64,000 nucleotides of DNA, taken from assembly GCA_023634235.1 (NCBI GenBank), contig JAMKCF010000022.1, forward strand, positions 5,324,541-5,388,540, written 5' to 3'. Of this stretch, positions 1 to 13,462 are shown in pieces; the first letter of the stretch is position 1, and every line of letters begins with the position of its first letter. A program made the translations under genes and the position numbers. The notes under the pieces were generated by a model that worked only from the letters and a program-made list of their open reading frames with translations, searched no databases and was not told the DNA's origin. The stretch is from Pisaster brevispinus (lineage: Eukaryota > Echinodermata > Asteroidea > Forcipulatida > Asteriidae).

Positions 1-3000
1 CCGGTTTTGCAAAGGAACTTGGGCCAAATTCTAAAGCTAATAATGGTCTCAATCTCCATAATAAACATTTGTAACAGAGTTAAGTCCTGATTATCTACTG
101 ATTTTTCCAATCGAGTCCATGGCAGTGGATGAAGAGAAGGGCATTTTCTTTTGCAAATATTCTACCCGGCAAAGTGAATATTATCACATGGTGTTACCAC
201 AAACCGAATATACATCGATACTTGACCATGCAATGCCTCAATGTTTCTATTCTTGTTATTCTTATTTATGATGTACTTTTGTACAATTGACTTGGATTGA
301 ATTTAGTCCCGAACTAAGTACTCATAACCATACAATGTAGTCCTTTTACATTATAGTTGCTTAAATTCACAGGCCTACATACAACTTAATACTGAATGAA
401 ACATAATCACACAATTAGTTGTGGTAGAAAAAGTATAGAGGTTTAAAAAGAAATGTATTAGGCCTAAACATGTAAACTAAAATTAAAAATAGAAAAAAAC
501 CTACATGATAAAATTTTTAAGCCACAAAAAGCGATGATTTACAAGTGATTTGTGTTTTGTTATGTATTTTTGACTCGCTCTAAGATTGCATTAAATAACC
601 AAAGCAAAGGCAATGTTATTCTGTATTTTAAAAGACAATACTGGATGTGCATTTTATTTGGGTTAGGAAGTTTGGATTCTGTCCTAGAGGAGGATGTTAT
701 GGGAATATACGAGCCCAAGGCAATGGTCCCATCTCATACAATCAAGTCTAATCTGATCACATCCAATGATTAATTCTCAATCGTACAAAGAAACTTAACA
801 AGGACATATAAACAATGAACCCTGTAAGAATGCTGTCTGAGGAAGTCCTTAGGGCTAGGAAGTTGTGGGCAACAGCCACAAGACTGTTTTTGCCTTGAAC
901 AACAGTAACATAACACAACTGGAACTAAATAGTGATAAACATCGTCAAAATCACTATAAAAGACAGCTTGGTTCTTTATCACTCCAGAGTCCAATCTGAA
1001 AGTACTTTATTGCTATAGTGTAAAGTCAACAGACGAGATTATTCCAGTCACCCATATTAACCAATTATATACAGTGCATTAATTAATGAATTATACAGTA
1101 TAGCAACTGATTGCCATTCAAAGTAGCATTGTATGCTTTGTTTTTTAACAATGCACTTCAACAGTTTCATAATTTTTGTTATGAAGTATTATTCTCTGTC
1201 CGATTCAAAAGCAACGCATTGGTGAAATAAGACGAAAATGAAAATGAAAATTATTTGAGAATTTCAGGTTTGACAATGGCACATAACAGCTTTAGTAAGA
1301 ATCTGACAGGGTTACCAGGGATTGAGACAGCACTGGTATTTGGCTGTATGGTTGGTTTGAGTAGATTCTTTCTACAGGTTTGGCCAGAAGTGTCCAATTT
1401 GTTGGTGAATTCCATGGCTGCTGATGGCAGTGGTGACATTTATCAGTCAGTGTCTGTGTATGTCAAGACACAGCTACTGTTTCCTATGTGTAACATAATC
1501 CACTTCTCAAGCCAAGTTGCAGGAATCTACAGTCCCCAATTCAAGACACTATTGATTTGTATGACAAGCTCATATCACATCTTAACAAAAGCCACTAATG
1601 GTGCTCACAATATGGAATAAGCAGGTTGGTTTGAATAAAGAGAACATTAGGCCTATAGCTTATTTGTTGAAGTAACTTTATCCTGAGACAGCAGCAATGC
1701 TTTACAGTCTCTCATACGGTCCCTAGCTAGATGGATGTAGTTTTTTTAGGCCTGGTGTCCATGGTTGAGTTGAGTGATCTCCACTCTGGCCCAGCAATCA
1801 TCAAGTGTAGCTAGGTCTCTAGTGTAATCATATGGCTCATTACATCTCAAATGGTTCTTGTGTGAAACAAATACCCATTGATGTATAACATAGCCCTACA
1901 GGAATACCCTCATGGTGGTACAGACCTATGTACTGTAGTCAAGCAACCCAGAATACATGAAGATAGTTAGCCTCAGTGTATGGCCTTCAATGGTATCAGA
2001 TTGGAATTGAGATGGACTTGAGCAGTTCTTAATGAGCCAATAATGACATGTTGAATCATTCAAATCATATCAGCCTTGACCTCAGACTAAAAAACCCACA
2101 ACGCACGGGTCAGCATAGGAAACTCTACAATCCCAATTATATTCCATCTCAAATGACACGACAAAGGGATGAATTAAGAAGTTGTAAGAACACCAGTGTG
2201 CTGTACAAAGACAATAACAGTTTACAATTATACTCCTGATGTAAGATTGATGGCATCCAAGCCAACCATTAATATCAATGAACTGTCATGATGTTTGGGT
2301 TTCTACGGCTGTCAGATGCTGTTCTTGATATGCTGGTTGATATAAACATGTATGAAATGGCAAGATAAATATCTCCAACCTAGAACTTTTCTCATCATCC
2401 TAATGATAGCAGGTAGACTAGCAAGGAACACATTGCAGTATGGAGACTACTTCAGCATGGTTTCAGTCACATTCTGTATATTCTAGTTCTCATATGATAG
2501 ACTCCATAGTAATTTCAGTTGCACTTGCAATAGATTAAACAAAGTTTGCTCAAATGGAGCACCTTTAGGGTACATACGATGTACACATGTTATTGGGGAA
2601 GAAAATGATGCCAATTATTTCCTATTGTCTTACTTGGATGAAAGGGAGCGATGGTACCAAAATTCCTGTACTTATTAACATATCTCATTAGTCCTTAACG
2701 ATCAAAAACATTAAAACGATGGGTGACTTCATGAAGGTTGAATGGTGGCTAGTCCATTTCAACAATACACACACTAGAAAGAGCCTTTTTGCAGCATTAA
2801 CTCTTTTGACTTTCTCTGTAATGCATTGATGTATACAAAGGCGTTCACCTCCCATTTGAATCAAGTACTACTTGAAATAGGAGGTAGTTGACCAAAGCAT
2901 TGAGATTCAGTGGTATGGGAACAAGAACCAACCTTTACCATTGAGATTAAGGAATGTTAGAAAAAGACATTAATGTCAGTCATCAATGTTCAGTCCATTT

Positions 3001-3957
3001 AACATCAAGCGAGCATGACATACCAAGCAAGTTCTCATGAATTAACAAGGGAAATGTTGCCATTTACTCTCAAATAACACAATCAAGTTCACTTCCACTC
3101 AGGAAACAGGAATGCTGCCTCATGTATTCAGGCACACATATCAATTTCAGGTGGTATGCTGAAGTTGCTGGTAAATTAATACAAATTGAACAAATTTGGC
3201 TGGAAAATTGACCAGAATATCTGATAACTGGTTATTTTAAAGACTGCTGTTTTGTAAAATTGATGCACTGACATTTAAAGCTGAAGTAGAGCATGTGGTA
3301 ACAACATGACAGAGATTTCATACATTACACAATGAGGAAGCCAAGTAGGCCCTACAGTTATAAACTATTTTAGGCTGGATTTGCAGCACATATACCTGCA
3401 CTATGCAGACTGTGTGCATTGATACATGTACATGTACATGTAGGTGCAAACAACTTACATTCTCACTAATTCTGAACATAATATTGAAGACAAAGATCAT
3501 CTTTCAAATCATTCAAACAAAATACAATTATTGTATCATTTTGGCTAAGCTAAATCTTACAAAAGACAGATAAGGGAAAGAACTTCAAGAACTTTGATCT
3601 GTGTTTTTAGTTTGTACCATGTACACTATAAGTTGAGATTAATTTGGAGTGATTGATATTAGGTCAATATGATGGGTGAATGCATACCGGATATCTCTAC
3701 ATTACAACATGCTGTCTGTATGTCAATGCTATATTCAGCACCCTACTAGATCACCACACTACTTCAGGACAACATATCATAACGTGACAAAAGCGGGTAA
3801 TATGACTGACATGGAGTTGGATGGATTGAAGCCAATTTCATCTCTTTTTGTACCAATGTACTCTACAGTACTGCCGTATAACATGAAGTTCTACTTGATG
3901 GTTAAATGTCCAACTAGCCTACTGCTAATGTCATATCCTAACCCATGCAAGTGTTAC
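1..3957 (-). other. Mrtf: MRTF intron, downstream edge of window
   Basis: Starts at donor GTAACA (3957-3952). I looked on the minus strand for an RPEL2 exon (Leu-x-x-Lys-Ile ... RPxxxELV pattern) and saw none. A palindromic ACATGTACATGTA tract lies at 3423-3442. Otherwise nothing recognisable. Confidence 0.6.
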
Positions 3958-4013
3958 CTTTGCTCTCTCTAGTCTTTGTCGTTGCTCATGGAATCCTGGT
4001 GAAGCTTTCAAGG
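3958..4013 (-). CDS. Mrtf: MRTF/MKL-family coactivator, exon after RPEL1
   Basis: Seen: a 56-nt exon between acceptor TTTTCAG (AG at 4015-4014) and donor AAAG|GTAACA (GT at 3957-3956). The leftover C from the RPEL1 exon plus CC completes a Pro codon, then the frame reads LKASPGFHEQRQRLERAK and ends in phase 0. Vertebrate MRTFs read PLKSPAAFHEQRRSLERART here, so FHEQR and LERA align directly after SQGIMP. This segment links RPEL1 to RPEL2 and starts the helix leading into RPEL2. The other two frames contain a stop or do not match. The intron to the RPEL1 exon is 1407 nt. The next exon, encoding RPEL2, should begin in phase 0 with an acidic or Thr residue. I did not find it between 1 and 3957, so it probably lies beyond the window edge. 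Confidence 0.92.
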
Positions 4014-5420
4014 CTGAAAACAAGAACAATACCCACTCTCATTATTCCACACATTTGAACGCAGAGGTTCTATGGTCACTGGATGTATGTGTGTGGTTAT
4101 ACATTTTAGTCAGGTACCCAAAGACTAGAGTACAGTAATGCCATCCATGAATGCATCAATGATACACAGTGGGGACAAGGTTACTCTTCACAATGTTGTG
4201 GATCCAAAAAGCTTGATTTGGGACAAAAGTTTGAGTGAAAAGGGACATTCATAGATACCGACAACTGGTGCAAGTGAGGCATTGCAAAGCTAAGTACCAA
4301 ACACTTACACGATTCAGCAAGTTGCATGTGAAGTGATATAGTGATATCCATTATGGATTGATCAGACTACATCAATCTATCATACTCTCTCTATGCTCAC
4401 TAGTGATGGACCCAACTATCAGGTCCACTGGTATGACAAGCCAAACTATCACATTCTGAATGTGCCTACCTACAACCGTACACCACGTACTACATACAAC
4501 TCCCTACTTGACTACATCCACACATGCTAGTGGGGGCCTGGGTATATATTTGTGTGAAGTACTACAACATGAGGTAGACTATATTCAGGTTTCTGGTATT
4601 TGAAGAACTTTCTAGTGACAACTGTTTGTCTTAATCTTTAGTGGTTGTAAAAGAGCAAGAGGATTCTTTGAGGTTATTAAATAACACTGTCAACAGTAGC
4701 TGTACATTAGCAAATGGTTATATATAAACTATGACATCACTGGTGGTGGGTTTGATTGGCTGGTTGGTACTGATGCGCTGGAGTTCATAGCTAGTGGAAG
4801 TATGCTGTTGTTATCTGTCTAATGACGTCAAGTTTGAGACTATCAATACTTTACAATGCTATCCTATTTCTATTCGCCTCCAGAGAAGACAGAATGGATG
4901 ATAGCCAGGAGGTAGTATCAGCAGTTAGGCATCTGATGCTAGAGCCCAGGACTATGGTATGCATGGTATGTACTACGTCAGATGTGGTTATGTTGCTACA
5001 ACAGACTTGCCAGTAATAAACCTTAACTTTCATATCCTACTACGCATTATATACACGCTAGATTTTTTTTTCCCATATGGCTGGAGTTATTTTTATCTCT
5101 TCAACTGATAATAATGAGCAAGAGCAACAATTATGAATGGCATCATTTTGGTTTCTTGACCTTGAAGCTGTAGTAAAAACTATATCTAAGATCAGTAGTA
5201 ATAACATATTTCTACATGAATAAAAGTTGAGAATGGAACTTAATTACCCATCTCATACAAATTCTGGATTAAATATTAAAACATATATGGGATATTAGCA
5301 TTGCTTCTGGCCTGTCATTTATCCAAGTTAATACAACTTAATTGTCAACGCTTAAATGATGGAAGGGGTGAGGCTATGAAGGAGTGGTTTGTGGATGGAT
5401 CTAAAGCTGAGTGTACTTAC
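4014..5420 (-). other. Mrtf: MRTF intron between RPEL1 exon and next exon
   Basis: 1407 nt bounded by donor GTAAGT (5420-5415) and acceptor TTTTCAG (4020-4014). No other exon or repeat recognised. Confidence 0.85.
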
Positions 5421-5486
5421 GAGGCATAATCCCTTGACTGACGAGTTCCTCTCTTGGCCTCCTTAGCTTGAGTCGCAGAGCTAGTA
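5421..5486 (-). CDS. Mrtf: MRTF/MKL-family coactivator, RPEL1 exon
   Basis: Seen: a 66-nt exon with a pyrimidine-rich acceptor (TTGTCTACAG, AG at 5488-5487) and a consensus donor (CTC|GTAAGT at 5420-5415). Read in phase 1 it gives LALRLKLRRPREELVSQGIM plus Pro, followed by one leftover base. With the preceding Val the match to vertebrate MRTF-A RPEL1, as I remember it, is 17 of 22 residues without gaps, and REELVSQGIMP is identical. It keeps the non-canonical RRxxxEL form of vertebrate RPEL1 instead of RPxxxEL. In the family, RPEL motifs bind G-actin and hold the protein in the cytoplasm until actin polymerises; free MRTF then enters the nucleus and activates SRF targets. A second frame of this exon is also open (TSSATQAKEAKRGTRQSRDY) but resembles nothing I know, and it does not fit the neighbouring exon phases. 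Confidence 0.93.
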
Positions 5487-6819
5487 CTGTAGACAAAGAC
5501 ACACACAAGAAATCATTATAAGTATAGTAAGATGCCACAGTATATACATACCTGCAGACCTCAATGTAGGCACACTTACCCGTATGACTATTAACCATAA
5601 CACATGCATTAATCACTGCTGACCAATACCCAAGTACAGGGTGTAAGTTGACTCGTTAGAAGCACACAGTGTCACTACTCAAGGCTGGAGGGATGAACTA
5701 TCCCCTACACTATGGTGTCTAACAAAGAAACTTGGCAGACAATTGTTCTACTCTGTGGACTACGACAGCTCTGCTATATTAACTCCAAGTACACAATGCC
5801 ACACAACCAAGAAGTTGACATTTGAGCAAGAAAGGTGAATTTCAGGTGTCATGCTGGGAGTATTACAACACCAAAGTGGAAAAATTGATATCTGTGTGAA
5901 ATTGATGTATTTTTTCTGAAGCATATAAGGCAAAGCGTGGGAAGACCTCATTAGAAGTTTCACAGTGGGAACTTTAAACCAATAATGAGAGGACAGGGAT
6001 ATTTATAAGGCAGGAATGTATTTTGGTTAGTCCTCCTGGTAGAAGTTTGGTGTAAAAGCTAAGGTTTGTATGTTGTCTGGCTCCTGACCGCCATGGGGTT
6101 CATAACAAAGAATAATTGCATACAGCAGGATTCCACAGTTATCTCAAAGTATAAAGCAAATACTTATTCTTATGCATACAATAGTTTTTGGTCTTTTTTT
6201 AAAGCTAAAGCTGAAGCTTTTGTAGAGGGTCGTTTGTAGTACATTTCACAATAAAGAAAACATGATACAAAACTGAAGGTGGGGTGGAAAGGAGGGCTAT
6301 CATATTTGTATTTTGAAAATGCAATGAGTTGAAGGAGTAGAGTATCCATGTCCCTGGTACTCTGCACAGGTCAGCTCACAACAGGAGGTCATTACAGACT
6401 GACCCTAAGCTCCACAACAATCCAAATCATTACAACCCAACTGGATCTTTCAGTTTCCAACTGATAACCGTGACAACAATTCAGGCATGATTGGATGATT
6501 GGGGGGGGGGGTGGACATTTTAAAATGAATAACCACAATCTGTGACCAGATAATTCAAGATGATTTTTGAGTGACCTAAAGTCATTGTTCTATGTAGTAT
6601 TAGTGATGGTGGAATGCCTTCTTCCATACACTACACAAACATTACACCAGTCCACTATTTAGTGCCTTTGTGCCTCTATGATACAAGAGTTTCCTCAATG
6701 CCCCATGCTTGGACCTCTAATTTACAAATTGTTCTTTTTCCAAGTCCTATGGTACATCTGCATGTAGTTGCACTACTCATACACATCAAGTTCTTCCTCC
6801 TAGCCCTACTGAACGCTTT

Positions 6820-6955
6820 CCGATGCGCAGCGCACTTACACGCGCCTGTGCTGCCCGCCATTTTGGGAGCCAAAATGTACACAAAGGAACCGACTACCAA
6901 AATGGCGGAAATGGTAGATGCGCATTGTGTGGAGTTGCGTTGCGCATTGTGCAAG
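6820..6955. promoter_or_regulatory. CpG-rich island with paired YY1-like and NRF1-like motifs
   Basis: In AT-rich intron sequence, CCGCCATTTTGG (6855-6866) and CCAAAATGGCGG (6897-6908) form a perfect 12-bp inverted repeat, both matching the YY1-type core. GATGCGCAGCGCAC, ACACGCGCC, GATGCGCATTGTG and TTGCGTTGCGCATTG add NRF1-like, CpG-containing motifs. It lies about 1.3 kb upstream of the MRTF RPEL1 exon in gene direction and could be an internal promoter. A CpG-rich MITE is an equally fair reading. Confidence 0.3.
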
Positions 6956-9900
6956 GGATCAATACAGTCATGTACCACCAAGCCTTGTGATATCTTGACC
7001 TACATGATACAACCTATACCTTTCACTGGCAGGAATAGCTCTTGGTTTCATGGAGATTATCTTACTACAGGTTGCATTTCTATCTACTGATAGGAATGGC
7101 ATGTTCAGCGTGTTGTCAGTTCTCAACCATTGACAGTAAATGAATTGTGTTTTTAGCACTAGATTACACTGGCAAAACAGATTACATCATGATGAATTTA
7201 ACAGGCTCCTTTACATGCAAGGAATTTTTAATTTGTCTCCCCAATTTATCTTCCTAGTGTGTTTAAGACTAGACAGTGTGGCATGCATCACTATCACTAA
7301 GCCTCTAAAATTACACAGCACAAAAACAAATTTCTTGTAGTGTAAAAATGACCATGAAGACAGTTTGGTACAGTGTCGCTATACCTCTTGGGTACAACCA
7401 AGAGCAATGCCATGATATTTCAGGCTCTATAATCCATCCCACTTGTGTCTAACTTAACTCTTTATTAACTGAAATTATTCCGACGCTCCATAAAAAAGGA
7501 AACACATCACATTTTCACCATCGCTCACCCAACACCCCCCATAAATTTGCTCCGCGAAGGGGGCACTTTGAATTACTAATAATCCATGCTCCAAATGTGA
7601 TACCTTCCAAGTGTGATCTATGAAACAATACACTCCAACCCAAGGAGACCCAAGATTTGATATGCTGCATAGCCAACCATGTCTCCATGAGTATGACATT
7701 CACTGATGCAAGGCTGCTCAATTGGATCTAATTCAAGCAAATGAAAAGCTTGAGTTGTATTGCTGTGTGTGTAATGGGAGGTGAGATCAAGTAACGGGAA
7801 CAAGCAGAGGACCTCCCGATGGGGTGAAGCTGGGCCAGTTGCACCCTAGAGGGCTTCCCTGAGAGGGCTACCAGTACAGGGCTACATTCTGATACCACAA
7901 ATGTTTGCCTTCAATGCAATGGTCAAGCTTCCGGGTCAACTGTACCTTCACCGGTCACTAATATTAATTACAATTTGCTGTCATATTCTACACTAATTAG
8001 GCTCAGTCTAATGACTGACTTAAGTTTCATTGTGAGAATTTAAATCAAAGCATTGAAAGCTGTGTTTACATTGTATGCATGTGTATTGGGTAAATACTAA
8101 AGTAACACTTAAACAGGTGAAGTCAAGATTAAAAGTAGGTACATGAATATCATGCAAGAAATAGCTTGCACCATGGTGAGTCAGGATGCAGTTAGGCTGT
8201 CGTAAATCTCTACTGGTACCTCTTCTAAACATCACTCCATCTCAATGAATAACAAGATTCAATGGAAAGCTGGTACAAACGATCAGATGTTAGAGCCATC
8301 CAGGCCTAATCAGGGACCTTTCTCTTGGGCTTTGTCTTTTGAACAGTGTTAATTTGCTTGGATAATTAAATAACTGCTTCAATTATTGGAGATTTGTAGT
8401 TAATGGAATAATGTCAGAGTTGGTTAAGGAGAAATGCCAGAAGCTCAGTGCCTAAGTTATGGCAAATGAAACTTGTGTTCAAGCCCAGCTCAAGGATTTG
8501 ATTTGGATGAATTGTATTTTAAGAACATCATAAAACAAACTTCCGTAATGGTTGAATTTATTGGCTTTGCTGTAGTTATACTTCACGTAGTCCAACCCTC
8601 TATGGTTCAACAGGATTCAGAAACTGCCCATAGCACCTATTCCTCAGGCCTAAATATCTGATTTTATTAGATTTTTGTGTCCCAAATAAGATTAGATTGA
8701 CCCTTGTATTGGGCATCAGGTCTGTAATTGAAATAAGCCAGTTGATTGGATGTAACATGACAGGTAGCATTCAGTATTACCTCTCATAATGTTTGAAGTG
8801 TGCCAAGCCACAAGACCAGCATCATGCTGTATCAGCATTTGCCATCCTATGCAAATATAAGATTGGCTTGACCAATCAGTGTCTAGAATGAGTCAGCAGT
8901 GACATGCATATTGAAAAAAACTACCCATCAACAGGTCTAGTATGAGCCAATCAGATTTGGGAATAGACAAGCATGTACCTTAGAGTGATTTGTGGATGTC
9001 ATCTTATGGAATGCAAGGCGGTGCAAGAGGCCAGCAATTATTGCTATCCCATAATAGTCAAAGGGCGATAACAAGCGGCACGCTGCCTTCAGTTGTTGCA
9101 GCTGTCTGAGCCACAAGACCCAATGAAATTGGATATCAGTTATGATGATGATGATGACCATGATGTGGGCCTACCTCCCATCATGCTTTGGGTTACTTTG
9201 ACTCAGCAGCCTTCAAGTAGGGAGGTAGGCAGATCCACAGGATTGTCTGCTCATCCTCAGTCTTATTAGATGTTGCCAACATCAATTGACATTGGAGTAA
9301 TAGTCAGGTACATGTAGCAAGTGCTATCATGGCTCTATCATGGCTCAGGGTATGGGGTCCAGGTCTCAGACAATAGCCAGTCACATACAACACAAATTAT
9401 GAACTACCAATTGCATCGGCATCCATGATCATTATTTCAGTTAATAACAATTATGGGATGGTGTTTTCAATTAATCAAATTGTTAAAACATAGCAAAACC
9501 AGTATCAGGTCAGCAGAACTATTAGTGTGAATAAAGGAAATAAATATATAAATGATATACCTTGTTTATAATAAAAGAAACATTACAACTTGGAATATTT
9601 TAGTTCACAGAAAAAAGAAGAAAAAAATGCACCCTAGGTTGTTTTTGCAGACAAAGAAAGAATGTGGGTTGACTCTGACTAGTTGATGTCAAAGCCCTAC
9701 ATTGTTGTTCAGACAGTTTACATGTAACTTGTTCACCGAAATGCAGCATTGAGGTCCCTATCTTGGTTTGAATTGGTTCAGAATAATGGACGTTCAAGTA
9801 TCACTTCAGATGTATACCATCAACTAAACTATGCCAATTATGGTCAAGCAGTTTTGAATATGGATTAGGTGTAGCTGTACTTTATCAAATTTGCCTGATA

Positions 9901-10593
9901 TCGTCTGATATGTTGTTCCCTCCTGTGGGTTCAACTCATCTTAACAACTCGGGCAACCTGAGTGGGTTTGTCTTGTACTGCCAAATCTCTTCACCATGTC
10001 CCTCCATGTACATCAAGCTTGACATTGTTATAGCCTGGGTTCATACACTTTCACTCAAACTCTTTTCCAGGACAAGAAATGACATTTTTTCCAGAAGTGT
10101 TTTGATGAGCGTACTGCAATCTCATTCTTTTCACCTAAATTAAAATACCATAACTACAAGGCACCATGCATGGGTAATTTGTCTACGGAAGTTTGCCAAG
10201 ACTAGTAAACAATTATATCTTGATTTCCAAGTAACTATGTATTTTCTTCTTCCTGTTTTGATTTGTAAGCTTCTAATAGCAATTGAACCAGTTGGAGTCT
10301 CCAGATCTGCTCAAATTAGAAATGATTTGGGAGTATTTGGTTTATCAGTTGGTACAATTCAACTTTTCTATGCTGTAAATTACTCTTTAAATGTATCAAA
10401 ATTTAAGTTTTTCATAGTATGTATAAATAGGTTGCAATATGACATAAATCGGCCATCTTTACAGGCAATTTGGAACACACAGTCATGCGTTTTGTGTGAG
10501 AACGGCGTGCAGCACGTGCACATTTCACAAAACTCATTGCATGATTGGTTAGTAAACAGCACGGCTGCACTAATAATTTGAGCGCTTGACGCT

Positions 10594-10627
10594 GTATAAA
10601 AGTTAATATTGTATAAAAGTTAATATT
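10594..10627. repeat. 17-bp tandem duplication
   Basis: GTATAAAAGTTAATATT occurs twice head to tail without mismatch. Confidence 0.95.
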
Positions 10628-10707
10628 GAATTGTGTATAATTGAATATACTGAGTACAATGTTTGTAAATGAGTCAATCATGTATATAACCCAAGAACCC
10701 AAGAACT

Positions 10708-10761
10708 GTAGAAACCAGCTTCAGTTCTTTGTAATGTCTGAGAGTAGAAACCAGCTTCAGT
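10708..10761. repeat. 18-bp direct repeat pair
   Basis: GTAGAAACCAGCTTCAGT at 10708-10725 and again at 10744-10761, unit spacing 36 bp. Confidence 0.85.
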
Positions 10762-13429
10762 ATGACTTATTGATATTATATCAACCTTTTGAATAAATAT
10801 TATCAGTTAGATGGCTTCTGAGAATAAGTTGTCATATGTAAACTTATTATCGAAGTAAGCTTTTTAAAAATAATTTCTCACTTTCAAGACAAAATCATGT
10901 TTACATCTCCCCTGAAAATGTCCCACTGTCTAAATAACAGGCAATTGCTGCTGTTACTTCCTATGGCATTAAAAAAAGCTGACTGTCATGTTGAGCTATG
11001 GCAAATTCTATAGTCTGACAATTTCTACTGAATAAAAACCAAGACAAACAAACAGGACAGTATGCTAATAAACCAATCTTCAAATACCTGTCAGACACTG
11101 AACTAAATACAGAGCCAAACTCACTCCACACACTGTGTTTATTTGTATAGGAATAAACAATATTCACAAATCAGGGGTGCTTGATAATTTACCACACAAG
11201 AACCAAAGTGTGGAGGGGGGCTTGATTTTCAGTCAGAAATCTGTGTAAACAAAACTCACAAATCACAAGTGTGATAATTGACCCTAATAAAGACAGCTTG
11301 ATTATGTGGCAAGTAAAGAAAAACAGTTTTAGGCTCTTATTATGTAACCTGTTTTCAAAGCCCTTCACAACACTTGAGATGCCCCCTACCCATGCCCTAC
11401 CTTCGAAGCCATCTGCACTCTTCAAAATAATAACTATATCCATAAATTAAATTATTGGTCTGCTTAAGGATAGACTAACAATGTGATACTTTAATATTAC
11501 AAATACAATTTACCACTCAGAAGTGACAGTCCAAAAATTGAAAAGAAATGAGTTAGTTAAATTGATACAGATTGATCAAGGTAGAAAAGGACAGAGTGAT
11601 GGGCAAGCATCTGATGTTGCACTGGATGCACCAAAAATGAAGAGAAACAGCATGCGACATGGAGGTATTTAATTATGATCATGTACAACACATTTATTAA
11701 CAACTTTACACCCCACATCAATTGTCCACTACTGATTAAAATCCTGAAGGCTAGTGTCTGAACGGCAAGATTGTGATGTGCTGTCTATAATTAGACATGG
11801 CAGTGATTTGCAGATCATTGACCCTGCTTGTGTAATAAAACGTGTGTCCTCACTCAATCTCTTGCTGTGAGCTTCAAATGCTCAAAGAGCACTGTAGCAA
11901 TGGATGTTGCTTCTTTTATACCCTACCAATCTACAGACAGGATGAGCAAAGAGCCATGCCTTACACTTTAACCTTGCAGTTGCGAGATCACACAATTGCC
12001 ATTATGACATCTGTTGAGTGTTGATCACACATTACTCTTCTGCATGATCTATGTGGAAATCACAAGTTGAGATCTTAGCTCAGAAGGCAGGAATCCCACT
12101 AGACAGACAAACATTGTATACAAGCTTGTGAATGTAGCTCTACGTTCAATTTAATTCTGCGATATCAATTTATTTTGTCAGTGAACTTTCCTCTACAAGG
12201 CAAAGAATTGGGTACATGAGTGGACATCACATGCATGAATACAAATGGCTGTTTGGTCTAGACTCTACGTTGGCACAAGTAACATGAACTATAAAATGTT
12301 TGCCTTGTCTAGTCATTCTATTGAACAATAAAATATGTTTCAATTAAACAATAAAATACATTTAAAAAGTATTGATATACACTTTTGAATAATAAATTAT
12401 CAATACAAATTAAAAACAATCGGCAGCGTATTAAATAGAATGTGCTAAATACAGTTGCTATTATTTTGTTGATGTTATCCTTGGATTATTAGATTAAGAA
12501 TCAGCCTAGATGAGTGATGTGACATAGTGAACAGGTTGATTCAAGCTTAAAGTGCACTGAGCTCCAAACATTAGTAACTGCACACCCAGGAGGTGATCTC
12601 AGACGAAAGCAAATTCTAGCTCAGGCAACAAAGCACGTTTCTCTTAAAAACAATCCCTCCAAAGCACTTAACAAGTGAAGGAAGCCCTGGAGTGCATACA
12701 GCAATATCCTAATGACTGTACATGCCTTAGTCTTAAAGCCTTTACTAAGAGCAGACTAAACTAGCTACCACAGGGTACTTGAGAGCTGTTGATCACTACC
12801 CAGCCATTGTGGTGGGCCTGTGGAGTTACCAATTATCCAAAGGTTGCCTTCTCAATAACTTATAAGAAAATCACAAGTTGGGAAGTTGGTGCCCTGGTGT
12901 AAATGTACACCACGTTGTTTGTTACTTGGTAGACCAACCAATTAACACCATCCACAGGACTACAGTCTTGCCTACCACTACCAGGGACATCACAACATGA
13001 ACAAAACCAAGCATTCATGTGTGAGACCGTGAGTAATCAATCATCCAGTGTACATTTATGGAGCTCCAAGCAATACACAGGGGAACATTATCATTCTCTC
13101 ATGACCCCTCCTCAAAGGCCTTGTGCATCTTAGAAGTTTACATCAAAGGTGCCTTTATTAGCTGATGATGTGAGATGTTTGATGGCATGCTTACTTGACA
13201 AATTGCTTATCTATATGTAGTCTGCTGCTACAAATGTGTCCAGTTTATCTTTGTTTCCCAAATCAAAGTGTCATAAAACTGTGACTTTGGAACAGTTTAT
13301 AGTGATTGGGGTAATTGAGTGGGCTGAGGCAATGTAATTCCTTCCAGATGATGGTATGATCAGAAAGTATCATGAAACACACACACACAAGGGACAGAAC
13401 GTAGGAAATTTATTCCATGACAAGAAGTA

Positions 13430-13462
13430 CCCCCCCCCAAAAAAAAACAACAACAACAACAA
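13430..13462. repeat. C9-A9-(CAA)n tract
   Basis: Nine C, nine A, then (CAA)4-5. Confidence 0.9.

Noticed and set aside
1255..1620. 121-codon plus-strand open frame
   Set aside because: Hydrophobic but matches nothing I know; starts at a non-ATG codon and lies in an MRTF intron.
3449..3500. Donor-like AAT|GTAAGT on the minus strand just downstream of the MRTF linker exon
   Set aside because: Sequence before it does not encode RPEL2 and has no suitable phase-0 acceptor.
6614..7090. 158-codon plus-strand open frame
   Set aside because: No recognisable domain, biased by the CpG island inside it, and no convincing splice or start context.
8455..8505. Possible tRNA-like GTGTTCAAGCCC
   Set aside because: The T stem does not pair and nothing else tRNA-like surrounds it.
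10237..10581. 114-codon plus-strand open frame
   Set aside because: AT-rich Leu/Ile/Asn composition, no motif, contains a palindromic CACGTG region; likely chance.
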